The notes under the pieces: generated by a model
Told to the model about the DNA's origin: nothing
Database searches by the model: none
The model's input: the letters and a program-made list of their open reading frames with translations, nothing else
In this document: positions 10,277-22,922 of the stretch, piece after piece
Position numbering within the stretch: position 1 is the stretch's first letter
Layout of the letters: each line of letters opens with the position of its first letter
Program-made: the position numbers and the translations under genes
Source of the DNA: Rutidosis leptorrhynchoides
Lineage: Eukaryota > Streptophyta > Magnoliopsida > Asterales > Asteraceae
DNA: 64,000 nucleotides
Direction of reading: 5' to 3'
Assembly: GCF_046630445.1 (NCBI RefSeq)
Contig: NC_092333.1
Location: 712,581,001-712,645,000, forward strand

Positions 10277-12293
10277 GGTACGTTTCGTTTTAATAAATAT
10301 GTCCTTTGATTATTTATTATGAGCCGTTGCGTTTGAGTTGATTAAATGCCTTGTGTTGTGCATATTGATGTTATGGGTGACGTTCCTAATGGAAGTACCC
10401 TATGGTGACGTTGGATTGTCGGGCGAAGGGCTTAAGACTTGGTGCAACCAAGCATTTCTTAGTATTTGGGAAATGTTCTACCAAGCCATGGAAATGGGTT
10501 TTGGTGTTCGGTTGTTAAGCGCGTGTTCGTTTTTGTGTTGAGATTGATGAACCGTGAGGTTCGTCGGGGGGTTGGAACCCTTGAGATAGAGTGTTTTGGA
10601 TATCAATGAATGTTGGTAATGGAGCCTACATGACGCTACATTAGGTGCCTCTTTTATACCTACTAGCGTGGTGTTCGACTCCGATGGTGTTGCGGTTACA
10701 TTGTGCTTAGGGTACCGGAGTGAAACCCTTAGGTACATGAGTGAGTAAGTGGAAGTTGACAAACTAAAGCAATTGGACGATTGCGAGGGTATTGGTTTGT
10801 GTAATTTGTGGTGCACTTTTCGTTCGAAAGGTTTTAAGGATTAGTTAAAATCCTTCGTATGCTCAAGGTTGGAGCAAGATGTAGTGATGGGTCGTGTGCA
10901 CCCAATTGTTGGTAAAGTCTACCTTTGGTAGCATTGTACGAGTTGTGGATATTGGAACGTAGTTCCAAGTGGGGGAGTTACACTCCCGCACGAGGAAGTT
11001 TTAGTGTGAGATTTCGGATGATGCTTTTGGTAGATCCGAAAATTTGGTCGAGACACAGTTTGGGTCGATTTGTGGTAGAGTACAATTTTGGTTAACTTGT
11101 ACTTATGATATTGGATTTGTAAATTATCACTGAGGTGGTATGTTGGTGAATCTCGTTGAGAGATAATGGACGTGTTTGGCGAGCAAGGTAAAATCCCTCG
11201 GTTAAGGGATGTGTGTGAGTCGGGTTCTCTTTTGGAGAATTATTGTTTGGTACCTATGTTCGATATAGGTGGTTCTTGCTCGATTGTGAATGGTTAGTGG
11301 TATCCGCTAGGGTTCACTATAGTGTAACAGAGCGCGATGTTGCACTACTCGTTGTTTGAGGCCGAAAGTGCGTATGTGATTGATGAAGCATGACCTTTAG
11401 GGTCCGCTGACTTCATCATGGGAGTATGCGATTGGTGAAGCATGATCTTCGAGTCCGCTGACTTCATCATGGGAGTATGCGATTGGTGAAGCATGATCTT
11501 CGAGTTCGCTGACTTCATCATGAGCGAGGTGATATATCGGTGAAGCATGACTTTCTGGTCCGCTGACTTCATCCGGTGTTGAGATTGGTGAAGCATGGCC
11601 TTCGGGGTCCGCTGACTTCATCAGGAGAGTAGTGTTACGTCGGCATGGCATAACATTATCGGGAAATGCGAGTACCGGTGGGAAATGAGAGTACCATTCT
11701 TGAGTTGTGTTGTGGGAAATATCGGTTGTTTTATACGCCGATGATGGGGTCGTGAGGACCGTGTGGTGTGATTTGTGATGCGATAGCCGTGTTTCGCTCA
11801 CATGTTGTCACGGGTGTGACAATAGCCGATTTTTTACACCTTAGGATTAGCATTGCCATAGTCGTTTTGGGCGCTTTTGGTTTTAGCCGTTGTTTATGAT
11901 GTTAGGATAGTGGCGTATTGGTTGTATTGCGCACTACAAAGGATGTTTAGTGGTAAGTGTAATCCGTAAGGATTCATGTGGTTCGGTCTTCATCGTTTCG
12001 GATTGTTGACTTTAGGATTGAGACTTGGTTGCTTCTAGCATTGTACCTGTAATGGTACGCTGAAGGGTTGATATCTCGGTCCGAGATTGGTTGAGTTTTC
12101 CCGATGATAGGGAGTGAGCATGGTTTTAGTGCTCGGATAGTGGGTTTGATAAATCGCGGGAGACGATTTTAGTTGTTAAAAGTGATTCCTTGGGAAGAGT
12201 TGACTAGGAAAGTCGGATTGGGACTTATGTTGAGGACCGTGGAGTGTGGTCCGTTTGGTTAAGTGACGAGGATCACGAGGACGTGATCGATTC
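10277..12293. other. Non-coding interior of element C
   Basis: Two kilobases between gag and the purine tract hold no pol motif and no convincing frame on either strand. The one structured part is the array of hairpin repeats at 11,381-11,623. Confidence 0.7.
11381..11623. repeat. Five ~51-bp hairpin repeats in element C
   Basis: Each unit reads roughly TGATGAAGCATGACCTT, a short loop, then GGTCCGCTGACTTCATCA. The outer arms TGATGAAG and CTTCATCA pair, and inner arms GACC and GGTC pair in some units. Units begin near 11,381, 11,433, 11,484, 11,538 and 11,586. Confidence 0.85.
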
Positions 12294-12308
12294 TAAGTGG
12301 GGGAGAGT
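12294..12308 (+). other. Polypurine tract of element C
   Basis: TAAGTGGGGGAGAGT directly before the TG that opens the 3' LTR. Confidence 0.8.
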
Positions 12309-14676
12309 TGTAACACCCTGTTTTTGTTTTTGATTTTGCAGTAGGTCGGGACGCCGTCCAGATAGGAGGGACGCCGTCCAGCAACAAAAGGTGGGACGCC
12401 GTCCCGATAGGGGGGACGCCGTCCAGCAACAAAAGATGGGACGCCGTCCAAAGTTTGGGACGCCGTCCAAACGGTCTGTCGAGCCAGCTGTTTTAATTAT
12501 TTTAAAAGGGGTAAAATGGTAAAATCACTTAGATGCCAGTTTGGAGCCTTCAAGGCTGGTTCCTTGGTCATTTGTGGATCATATTTCATCCTCACAAACA
12601 CTCCCAACATTATCTAGAGAGAGAGGAGAAGTTCTAGAGAGAGAGGTGGATTTGGAGAAGAAGGAGTCGGATTCTCGCAAAAGCTCGGGTTCTAAAGTTG
12701 TTCATCTCGCTCCTAGCTACGTTGTGGTGGTATTGGTAAGCTCAAACTCCGAATTTCATTTGTTAGATTTGATGTTCAAGTTAGGGTTTTGAGCTAGATT
12801 GTTGTGAAACCCTTTTAGATGATGAAGTAGGTTCATGGTGACTTGTTAATCTTGTCACTTGGTGGGTTTTGGGTTGGTTAACGTTTTAGCCTTGATTAGG
12901 GTTTGATCTTGAGTTTAATCACTAGGTTTAGTGACTATGGAAGTGTTGAAACTCTTTTGGGTGAGTTTGGTTAACTAATTTTGAAATGGGTTAAAACTAG
13001 GGTTTTGGTGTCAAAATGGGTATGACACGTGTTTAACACTTGTGTTCGGGTTTAATTGGTGTGTTAGGACCATTTTCACTCGTGTTAGTGATTATTGGTT
13101 AGTTTTAGGCGCGGTTTGTACTTGGAAGTGCATTTGGGTCGAAATTGCACTAAGTGTCATATGGGTTGGTTTGTAAGTCAACCCTAATCGTGTTATTGTA
13201 TTTGTGATAATGGAATAGGTACTTTCCATTGGCGCGTTGCGGATTATTCGAAAGCATTCATCAAGACGACGAAGTGAGTGTTAATATCCTATGTGCATAT
13301 GTATGTGTAGGATGGGTACGGGTCGGGGTGAAGTGTTTCTTGGTTATAGAGCTCACTTCACATATAGGTGGATTTGATGGACTTGTGTATAGGTCCAATT
13401 AGCACGATTGTACATTTTGGTTGGCCACCTTTGGCGGGGTACACAATTTGTGTGTACATTATCACACGCGGTATGATGTGGATTATATAACCCCAATGGC
13501 GAAGGGTTAATATTGTGATGCGGACTTAGATATAACCCCAATGGCGAAGGGTAGTATTGTGAGTGGAATAATTATACGTATGTGTATATGGCGTATTTAT
13601 TTGTGAATGTTATGGTATGAACCATTGAGCCGGTAGTGCCATAATGTGTGTGTGTGATAGGATGTGAACCACGAGCCAGTAGCATCGAGTGTGAACCACG
13701 AGCCGGTAGCACTATAAAATAATTGATGTGAACCACGTGCCGGTAGCACTATAAAATAATTGATGTGAACCACGAGCCGGTAGCATCGAGTGTGAACCAC
13801 GAGCCGGTAGCACTATAAAAGAGTATGACTCAATTGCGTATGGTGTGAACCACGAGCCGGTAGCACCATAGCGTTATGGTTAACCTTGGGAATTTTAAGC
13901 GTTGTTATATATATATTATATACGTATAATGTTGTATTGACGTGATGTAGCTAACCTTATGGTTGTAGCTTATTGGCATTGTTCGCAACGTTGTTTGCGA
14001 ACTTACTATATTGTTGGTGTTGTTAGCTTGTGCTTAGTGAACGTACGGGATGCTAGGTTTAGCTTGCCTTATACTTGGATGCTTCGGTATGCGCTATTTG
14101 ATTATTATTGTGGCGTGTCCATTTTATACATATATATGTATGTAGTATATTTTCACTCACTAAGCATTAGCTTACCCTCTCGTTGTTTACATTTTTATAG
14201 ATTGCATGGATGAGGTGGCTCGGGTAAGCGCGGGGACTAGTGGACTTGCGTAGTTGCTTTAGAAGACTTGCTTTTGGATTTGTTTAGGATTGGGTAGCGT
14301 GTCCCCAATCCCATGCTCGGTCTATGTTTTATATAAACTAATGGGTCGAAATAGTCACTTGTGGTATTTTGGGTCGATGTGGGCCCGGTGTCGTAAAACT
14401 CGGTTTTTTATGAAAAACTCTTAGTTTAACCTATTGTAATATATTGTGAAAGTGTGTTGGTTTAAAAGTGTCGGGAAGCGGGTTTTTCACCCGTGTGTAA
14501 AACGTAAAACTGATCAGAATCTGGCAGCACATCTGGACGCCGTCCCAGATGGCTGGACGCCGTCCTGGTTTTTACAACTGGACGCCGTCCAGATTACTGG
14601 ACGCGTCCAGATCAACTGGCTCTCAAATTTTTTTTTATGGCACTTTTACGGATGTTTAACGGGTTGGGTTGTTACA
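12309..14676 (+). repeat. 3' LTR of element C (2,368 bp)
   Basis: Starts TGTAACACCCTG and ends GGTTGTTACA, followed by the TGTGG duplication. It differs from the 5' copy by scattered substitutions and one missing unit of the GTGAACCACG minisatellite. Confidence 0.93.
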
Positions 14677-14955
14677 TGTGGGGACACAATAGCAGGCGTG
14701 ATGACACAATAGGAGGCGTAATGACCCAATAGGAGGCGTGGCGACACAAAAGGAGGCGTGACGACACAAAAGGAGGCGCGACGAAATAATAAAAGGCGTG
14801 ACGACACGATAGGAGGCATGGCGACCCCATAGAAGAATAAGAGGAGTGGCGACTTAATAAGAGTCGTGACGACACAATAGGAGGCGTGACGACCCAATAG
14901 AAGGCGTGACGACCCAATCGGTGGCATGATGACGTAATAGGAGGCGTGATGATGT
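14677..14955. repeat. Right part of ~20-bp minisatellite
   Basis: Thirteen or fourteen further degenerate copies of the 20-bp unit (ACACAATAGGAGGCGTGACG), continuing the array interrupted by element C. The first five bases are the element's target duplication. Confidence 0.9.
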
Positions 14956-15866
14956 GCAAAAAGTGTGTGCAGATGTGCTGAATTGCAATTAACTTTTAAA
15001 TTTATAATACTTTTATTACTTATCACTTTTAACACCCTAATGAGCAACAAAATCCGATCAAGGTAGTATAGTAATTAGTAAGTTAGGTTATCGTCCCAAG
15101 AGACTATGGAAGCAAATAAGAGTTGTCTTTTAAATCTAGGATAGGGAAATGATTGTCTAAATCTTACCTCCCCATACCCCACTTTTGTAGGATTGACTTT
15201 TGTCGTTGTTGTTGTTGTTGTTGTTTGTTCTTGTTGGCTTATTTTTTTTACTTTAGCATGTGCAACCCAAATGAATTTATGTACCAGTTAGTAGTCAAGC
15301 AATTATCATTTAGAAGTCATATTTTTAAATCCTACAAACTGATATGTACATTAAATCATTTTGCTGTGTAAGAGAAGCTGTGAGAAATTATCAATGTTCA
15401 GATCTTGTTCTTGCTTCTCATAGATAACTATAACAAATAAACTACAATAATCAATTTCACGAATACCACATAATGAGAGTTGAGATCTAGATAATCATAG
15501 AAAAAACTGAGTTGTTTCTCATAAGGTTAAAGAAAGTTATCACTCTATGAAGACAAACATCCCTCGCGCGAAAGCAAAAAAGACTGTTTCAAGATTCTTA
15601 TAGATAACTTATATGGCTAAATAACTATAATTATAACTATCATTAAGATAATATAAGTTCAAATTTTATATAAAGACCATATTAAAATAACCTAAATTAA
15701 AACTCATTTGTAAGTAAACTGGTGGATGTTGCACACTCTATGAAGAACTAATGTTGTATGAAAACCTTCTTGGTCAGATAATGAAGAGTTGAATGTCACT
15801 TTATAGTATCACCATATTTTAACACCATTCCCGACGGGATACTAAAATGTAGTAGGAAAATGGGGC
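14956..15866. other. Intergenic, mostly featureless
   Basis: AT-rich DNA with no credible frame. It contains only the SINE tail listed separately. Confidence 0.6.
15153..15230 (+). mobile_element. SINE 3' end with TTG-repeat tail (fragment)
   Basis: CTTACCTCCCCATACCCCAC...GTAGGATTGACTTTTG followed by (GTT)n resembles the 3' end of tRNA-derived plant SINEs of the TS class, which end in TTG repeats. The 5' promoter part is missing or unrecognisable. Confidence 0.45.
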
Positions 15867-15883
15867 AGATATGTGGGATATAT
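15867..15883. repeat. Target site duplication of LINE E (left)
   Basis: AGATATGTGGGATATAT; the right copy at 21494-21510 differs by one base. Confidence 0.9.
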
Positions 15884-15964
15884 TAAAAAAAACCAGCAGA
15901 AACAAGGAGTTAGTAGAAACCAATAACCACTAATTACAACCCAAAGAACTTCAACTAGATCTGA

Positions 15965-16172
15965 CAGAAAAGCGGCTCTTCTTCTCCGATCTGATTTCAC
16001 GGTGATCTTCGGTGGGATCAAACGCCACCTCATCGTGGTTAATCAATCGATATTTAGGGCGATCCTAACAGAAAAGCGGCTCTTCTTCTCCGATCTGATT
16101 TCACGGTGATCTTCGGCGGGATCAAACGCCACCTCACCGTCGTTAATCAATCGATATTTAGGTTGATCTTCA
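15965..16172. repeat. Two 104-bp tandem repeats in LINE E 5' UTR
   Basis: Copies at 15965-16068 and 16069-16172, starting CAGAAAAGCGGCTCTTCTTC, are about 95% alike by eye. A degenerate third part follows near 16,198-16,240 (GATCTTTGGCGG...AAACGCCATCTCACC). They lie just ahead of ORF1 where a LINE promoter would sit. Confidence 0.88.
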
Positions 16173-16273
16173 TTGTCCTTTTCTCTGTTTTTTCGTTGGT
16201 GATCTTTGGCGGATTTCAAACGCCATCTCACCAGGTTATCAGGTGATCTTCGACGCTCGGTCGTCATCTTACC

Positions 16274-17825
16274 ATGGTTGGTAACACTCGAATCAAACCA
16301 ACATCTAATGGTTGGTCGATTAAGGAACGCAGAAACAATCAAGATGTCTTCCGAAAAATCAATTCTGATTCCAAGGTACGTTCTGACATGGATTCTCAAT
16401 CCTTTTACGTTACGAATTTTCCCGATTACGCTGATATTACAATGTTAAGAAAGGCGTTTGATGCCCTAGGGTGTTTGATTAACGTTTATATTGCTAAGAA
16501 AAGAGCAAAAACAGGCAAGCGTTTTGGTTTTGTTCGGTTTTTGGGAGTAAAAAACGTGCAGACTATGGAAAAGAGATTGGCAGATGTTTGGATCAATAGA
16601 TTTCATTTATTTGTTGAGGCTTCCAAATTCGACAGGTACGAGAGGGTTGTTTCGAATCAGACTAAGGTTACAAAGGAAGAAAAATCAGATAGCCATAACG
16701 AAAAGGTCAATTCCGGATCAGAACCTACTCAAAAATAGGATGTTAGACCGATGGAAGGGTCTTATGCTTCGGCTGTTTCAGGTAACAAAGTCGAAAAGAA
16801 GTTGGTACTGGATGAAACCGATATCATATCTATTAATAACAATGATACTGTTGCTTTGTTTAAACTTAGAGATTTAGGCACTCTATTTTCGATTCATAGT
16901 ATCTGTGTCGCAGAAGGGTATAAGGAGTTTAAAATCCAATATATTGGAAGATATTGGATTTGGATTAAATTCGAATCGAAAACAAGTTTAGATGCGTTTT
17001 AAAGCAAATAAAAATATCACACCATTGTTCTCGTGTGTGAAAGCTGCATCAGATGATTTTGTTGTGGACGAACGAATTATTTGGATCAAAATCACAGGTT
17101 TGCCAACGTGTGCATGGGGTACGAATGCATGTAAGAAGGTGGCTTCCACCTTTGGGCGATTTCTCTTTTTCGAGGAAAACAGTAAAGTTCCAATCGCTGT
17201 GACACGTGCTTTTATAGCTACATATGAGAAGAATACTATTTCTAAATTGTATGTGGTGGAAACAAATGGAAAAGATATCACGGTTGTCGGACATGAGATT
17301 AGTTCATGGTGTTTTGACATTGATTCTACGATCGAGGAAGATAACAATGATAGCCTTCAAATGGATGAAGAAGAAATATGTAGTAACTCATCTGTTAATT
17401 CTTCGGTTAATGGTATTGTATCGGATCATTTGAAAGAGTTTATTGGAGTTCATCTCAATGAGGATTCGCTAGTTTCTGACGACACACCAGAAGTAGATGA
17501 GGAGGTTAATTCTGGGGCTCAGAAAGACAATGTTTCGATTAATACAAAACCGGTCCAAGAATCATCTAGTCGCCCGTTTCCACCGGGTTTTACTAATGAT
17601 TATAATGATCGCATGAGACAAGGTTCGGGTTGTTCGGTGAATTGCAACACACCGTTTTTGGTTGTAAATCATGATCCAAATTCTAATGGTGTTTCGGCAT
17701 CATTGGAGGAAAGTGAGGACATATTCGGAATTGGGGAATTATTGGGATTTAATCTTAAAGGTTGTCATAATAATTTGAATCGTTATAACGAGCCCATTGT
17801 TTTCAATGAAGATAATCTCAATTAA
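16274..17825 (+). pseudogene. LINE E ORF1: RRM-type RNA-binding protein
   Basis: The first 155 codons include an RRM fold, with RNP2-like FYVTNF and RNP1-like KRFGFVRF at about residues 45-50 and 83-90. Plant L1 ORF1 proteins of this class bind element RNA and act with ORF2. The rest (WIKITGLPTCAWGTNAC and onward) resembles the DUF4283 region of plant LINE ORF1. The frame has a TAG at 16736-16738 and a shift near 16,985-17,000. The C-terminus is acidic and ends EDNLN, overlapping the start of ORF2 by 20 bp. Confidence 0.85.
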
Positions 17826-20800
17826 TAGTTGTGGATCGGAGGCCTTCTTGAAACGTAAATGGATAAGAGATACTTGTGTTTCTCTAAAAGTTCAGTTTCT
17901 AGGACTTCAGGAATCCAAGTTATCCCGATTTCAGTTTTTTAGATTACGGTCGTTATGGGGTAAATTGCATTTTGATTACGCCTTGAGCCTTGCTCGTGGT
18001 CTTTCCGGAGGTATTATTTCGTTATGAGATCCGTCGGTTTTCTTGAAAAGTAACATTTGGTGTGACGATAATTATGTGATAGTTAAAGGAATGTGGTTAA
18101 AGGTTAACATAGAGACGTTTATGGTAAATGCATATGCTCCACAAGCTTTATCGGATAAGGTGATTCTATGGAATAAGCTTTCTAATTTCATGATGAATAA
18201 TCCCGGCCACTTTATTTTTATGGCGGATTGGAATTCGGTTAGAAGTAGGGTAGATCGATGTGGGTCCGAATTTTGTTCTCATGATGATCGTTTGTTTAAC
18301 GACTTTATTGAATCAAACCACCTATATGAAGTCCCGTTGGGTGGTGTACGTTATACGTATCGTAATAAAGCTGGGACCAAACTTAGCAAACTCGATATAT
18401 TTTTCATCACTAGTAATGTCCTTGATTCCTTTGATGATTTGAAGGGCTCAGTGTTGGATCGGGGTTATTCGGATCATGCTCCTATTCTTCTTTTTCAGGA
18501 CAAGGTAGATTTTGGCCCGACGTATTTTAAGATTTTCGACTCTTGGTTTGAGAGGCCGGATTTCGATTCTTTTGTTCGTACTACATGGAGCTTGATTGGT
18601 AATGGTCAGAATATGGACATAGTAGCGAAGCTTAGATCGATGAAAGCTCATTTAAAATCATGGATCCAATCGTCGAGATCTAACGAATCATTAAGAATAA
18701 AACTACTTTCTAAAGACATAAATGATCTTGATACTGTCATCGACTCAGGTTCTACCGATTATAGTACTACTGATCGACGAAATGCTTTATTTTTGGAACG
18801 GGACTAGCTTTTAAAGAGAGAAGCCACATATATGATACAGAAAAGTCGTGTTAAATGGGACGTTGAGGGTGATGAAAATTCTAAATTTTTTCATTGTTCT
18901 CTAAAACATAAAAGAAATTACCAAAGTATTAATGGCCTTATGGTGGACGGGACATGGGTTTCTGATCCTTTTGTTATCAAGCAATTATTTTTTGATCTTT
19001 TTAAGTCCAAGTTTGACAGTTTTCAAAGTGGGGGTGAATTTTTGCATATTGATCCAACGTATAAATTGTCCCAGGAGGAAGCCGATGGTCTTGAGTGTGA
19101 TATTAATGATGTGCAAATTAAACAGGCGGTATGTGATTGTGGAAGTTCTAAAGCCCCAGGTCCCGATGGTATTTCATTCAGGTTTATTAAACATTTTTGG
19201 GATATTATTTGTCATGATTTATGCAGGGATGTGCGTATCTTTTTTCTGATTGTGTTATGCCTCATGGAGCGAAGTACGCCTTCTTTTCGCTAATTCTGAA
19301 AGTGCAAAATCCTGTCCTTATTAATGATTTTAGACCAATTTCGTTGGTTGGGTTTTTCTATAAAATTATATCAAAAATCCTTACTAATCGTCTTACAGGT
19401 GTAATTGATACATTGATAAGCCCGGTTCAATCCGCGTTTATTTCAGGCCTCCAGATTCTCGATGGTCCTATGATGTTAAGTGAGATAATTGCGTGGGTGA
19501 AAAAATCGAATAAAAAGATGCTTCTTTTCAAAGTTGACTTCGAAAAAGCATATGATTATGTGAATTGGGACTATTTGTTGTTTATGCTTCGTTCCTTGGG
19601 TTTTGGCACGAAATGGTGTAATTGGATTATGGGTTGTTTGAATTCAGCAAAAACGTCAGTTCTTGTCAACGGGAGCCCGACCCGTGAGTTCGATATAAAA
19701 AGAGGTCTTAGACAGGGCGACCCGTTAAGTCCTTTTTTGTTCATCATTGTTATGGAAGGCCTTCATTTGGTTTTGAATCGAGCGATGAAGTTGAATTATA
19801 TTCGAGGGATTAATATTGGAACGAATAATATTCAGCTTTCTCATTTTGTATACGCAGATGATGTTATTATTTTTTCTGAATGGGGCAGGCGTGAATTGCA
19901 TCGAATTTTGACTATTCTCGAGATCTTTTTTTTTTTTTGGTTTCGGGGTTGAAAATTAATGTTACGAAATCTTAGATTTTCGGGATTGGTGTAGATGATT
20001 CTGAGGTGAATTCTTTTGCTTTATCTTCGGGTGCGAGTGCAGGTGTTTTTCCTACTAAATTTAGGTTTCCCCATTGGTTCTAACATGAAAGTGATCGCTA
20101 ATTGGGAACCTTTGGTAGAGAAATTTCGAGTTAAATTATCGACATGGAAAGCTAGTCTTCTCTCATCCGGAGGCAGATTAACCTTGATTAAATCTGTTTT
20201 GGGAAGTCTGGGTATTTATTACATGTCCAGAGAAAGTCCTAAAAAGTATTGAATCGATAAGGGCGAGATTTTTCTGGGGCGGAAACGAGTCGAATAACAA
20301 AATGCCATGGGTTAAGTGGGATAAAATTTTAGCACCGTTTGATCTTGGCGGTCTAAACGTGGGTAGCCTAAAGGCGTTTAATTTTGCTCTTCTTCTTAAA
20401 TGGCGTTGGAGTTATCTTTTAAATCCGGATGACTTATGGGTTGTTATCATAAAATCTATACATGGGAATGTGTTTGAGAAATCGTTAGCCAATTGTCCGA
20501 GTAGTTGGTCGTCCATAGTGAAAGTATGTACATGGGCTGTTTCGAAGGCTTTAATTCCTGCAGATTCTTTCAAGTTTGCTGTTGGTAATGGACGTAATAT
20601 CAGCTTTTGGCATGACCCGTGGTGCGGTAACGTTCCTTTGTATTCTTCGTTTAATCGGCTATATCATTTAGATGTTAATCAAGATGACACGATAGCTGAT
20701 AAATTGGCAAATGTTTCGTTGAATTGGGTTTGGTCTAGGGAGAATTTAGGGACTCGAAACATTCAAGTCCTTAATTCTCTTGTGGATTTTATTGAAGATG

Positions 20801-21407
20801 TTACTCTTACAGATCGGGAGGATAGTTGATTGTTCTCTATGTCTTCGGATGGTTTATTTACGGTGAAGGCAGCTCGTGTTACTATTGATAGCGCGTTACT
20901 CCCAGGTTCTACGACTACTACTACATGGTACAAATTCCTCCCTCGAAAAGTTAATATTTTTTATGGAGATTACGTTTGAATGCTCTTCCGGTTCGGTGGA
21001 ATCTTTCCGCGAGAGGAATAGAGGTTCCTACGATTGTTTGTCCGGTATGTAATAATGGGGTTGAGACGCAGGATCATGTCTTCTTTGGATGTTCTTTTGC
21101 TTCCGAGTTATGGCATAAGCTACGTGTGTGGTTTAATTGTTCGATGCCTACTTTTGTGTCTTGGGATTCCTTCATTGTTTGGCTCGAAGGTGTCCATTTA
21201 TCGACTAAAGGAAAGGACCGAATTATAGCTTCAGTTTGCACACTTCTTTGGGCGATTTGGAGGTTTAGAAAAGGCATTGTTTTTAACGATTCGTTTTGTT
21301 CTAGAAGTAGTCTATTTGATGTAGTTAGATTACTTGTTTTTCGTTGGATTAAACATAGAAGTCAATTAGATTCAAATTGGAACTTATGGCTGTCTATGCC
21401 TTTGTAA
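17806..21407 (+). pseudogene. LINE E ORF2: endonuclease and reverse transcriptase
   Basis: Starts MKIISINSCG, the usual opening of the AP-type endonuclease, inside the end of ORF1. Endonuclease motifs seen are LQESK, MADWNSVR and YSDHAP. The reverse transcriptase follows with SSKAPGPDGISFRFIKHFW, NDFRPISLVG, KVDFEKAYDYVNWDYL, RGLRQGDPLSPFLFI and the catalytic VYADD at about 19,847-19,861. A C-terminal zf-RVT domain reads CPVCNNGVETQDHVFFGC, near 21,021-21,100. ORF2 nicks target DNA and copies the RNA in place. Stops at 18025-18027 and 18805-18807 and frameshifts near 19,250, 19,930 and 20,250-20,300 break it. Confidence 0.9.
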
Positions 21408-21510
21408 TTTTGTTTGTTCGTTCGTTTTCTCCCTTAGCGCCTTGCTAGGGAGCGTTCTAATATATTGCTTATTCTTTGGCCGTAAAAAAAAAAAGATATG
21501 TGGGGTATAT

Positions 21511-22922
21511 CACCGTTCAAAATGAGTAAATTTTTGCACCGGTCGGGCCAAAAACTCCTATTCTACTTTTTGCCTTTTTGGTGCCATTCTACTATGTTTT
21601 TGTTGCTTATAGGCAGAGAAGATTGAAAAAATAAGAAAAATTGTGAAAGTACTTATGTTACCTTCCTCATTTTATATTGATAGTGGTTGGTCCCTAAAGT
21701 TTGTCAAGAATTCCACGTATAGACATAAAGTATTTTTTTGATGCGGATGACCATGAAGTTTGCACACGTTGCACAGTTGGTACCTGACATAAGGATAATT
21801 TCGTCAATGTGATTCTTGTTTACCTTTTTCTTGGTACACCTTAAAAAATCATAAACTCTAATTTTATTATCCACTCAACAATCATAATCATAGCCAATTG
21901 ATCTCTAATATCTTCATCACTTCTAATCTTAAAATTTGATTTCTTAAAATCAGAAAATCCATTTCTATTACTTCTTTCTTCTTCTCAAGAAACTTTATAA
22001 TTTTAAATTATTATCAATTTTACTAAAAGAAAACCAACATTAACAATTTCTTCTATAAACATGAAGATATAAAACATGATCACATGTGGCTAACGGTCAT
22101 TAGAGTCATGTACTAACCGTGTAACATATGCATATTTCATAGTCATCCGTGTAAAAAAAAAAAATACTCTAGGTCCACCAGTGCAGTTATAAACAAACTT
22201 TAAGGACCAATTGTGTAATCATGTTTTATATATTTAACAAATTTTTTTAATGAAAGTTAGTGTTAGGGTCACTGTCGTTTTTTCCTTAATTAATCAAGGG
22301 ATGATGGGTGTATAACTACTAAAGGGTAAGGAAGATGGGTATAATTTAAGGCATGTCACAAGGACCACAAAATAAGAAAGTTCACAAGGTACCAACAACC
22401 AAACGGCATCGTACGGATGAAAACCAAAAAACACGTTGACAATAATCATTTGTAAAAGCGTCACAAACAAACTATTCAACCTACCCTACCCAAAATTCAT
22501 ATACGGAGTTCATTCCAACAATTCGTCAGATTTATATAATATTCTTTACATTCGTGGATTCAATTTCTTCCATAATTGTAAGCTTTCAAATATAATTTGT
22601 TGTATGGACACTCATAATGTCATGATTGTAATGTTTGATCTTGAATTTTAATATATCGATTCACATTTTTTTGAAACAAAATTTTAAGCTTCATGGGTCA
22701 CTAACCATTTTCTACATATTATGTTATTAACAACTATTCCTTTCTAATAAAAAATGAATCACATCAGCAATTACTTAAAGGTCTGTTTGATGACCTTTTG
22801 AACAAGAATTGGATCAATATAACCTAGATCTTGCCTATAGAAGATTATACTATATATCTGTACCTTGAATTATGATCAAGTGTATACGTTTTTGTAGTAT
22901 TTTGTGATTTTCGCGATCAAAT
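21511..22922. other. Intergenic DNA upstream of the J-protein gene
   Basis: AT-rich with no convincing frame. The region 21,640-22,240 has antiparallel themes (a TCCCTAAAGTTTG stretch and a later AAACTTTAAGGACC stretch) that could be ends of a decayed inverted-repeat transposon, but I cannot define edges. The promoter and 5' UTR of the gene at 22,923 must lie in the last few hundred bases. Confidence 0.45.

Larger units (their letters stand above)
6506..14676 (+). mobile_element. Element C: gag-only Ty3/gypsy LTR retrotransposon (TR-GAG type)
   Basis: Two long LTRs (6506-8905 and 12309-14676) flank a 3.4-kb interior. A tRNA-Met primer site follows the 5' LTR and a purine-rich tract (AAGTGGGGGAGAGT) precedes the 3' LTR. 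The 5-bp direct repeat TGTGG flanks the element at 6501-6505 and 14677-14681. The interior encodes gag only; no protease, reverse transcriptase or integrase motif is found in any frame. That is the known layout of TR-GAG elements, which rely on relatives for enzymes. The element looks whole for its type. By eye the LTRs differ by only scattered substitutions and one repeat-unit change, so the insertion is fairly young. It sits inside the ~20-bp minisatellite. Confidence 0.92.
15884..21493 (+). mobile_element. LINE E: full-length L1-type LINE, decayed
   Basis: A 5.6-kb non-LTR retrotransposon with 5' UTR, RRM-type ORF1, ORF2 with endonuclease and reverse transcriptase, 3' UTR and a poly(A) tail (21484-21494). 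It is bounded by a 17-bp duplication matching at 16 positions, so the copy is full length. Both ORFs carry stops and frameshifts and it cannot be active. The near-intact target duplication points to moderate age. Confidence 0.93.

Noticed and set aside
16206-16448. Alternative frame ahead of LINE E ORF1
   Set aside because: It overlaps the RRM-coding frame out of phase and has no family match.
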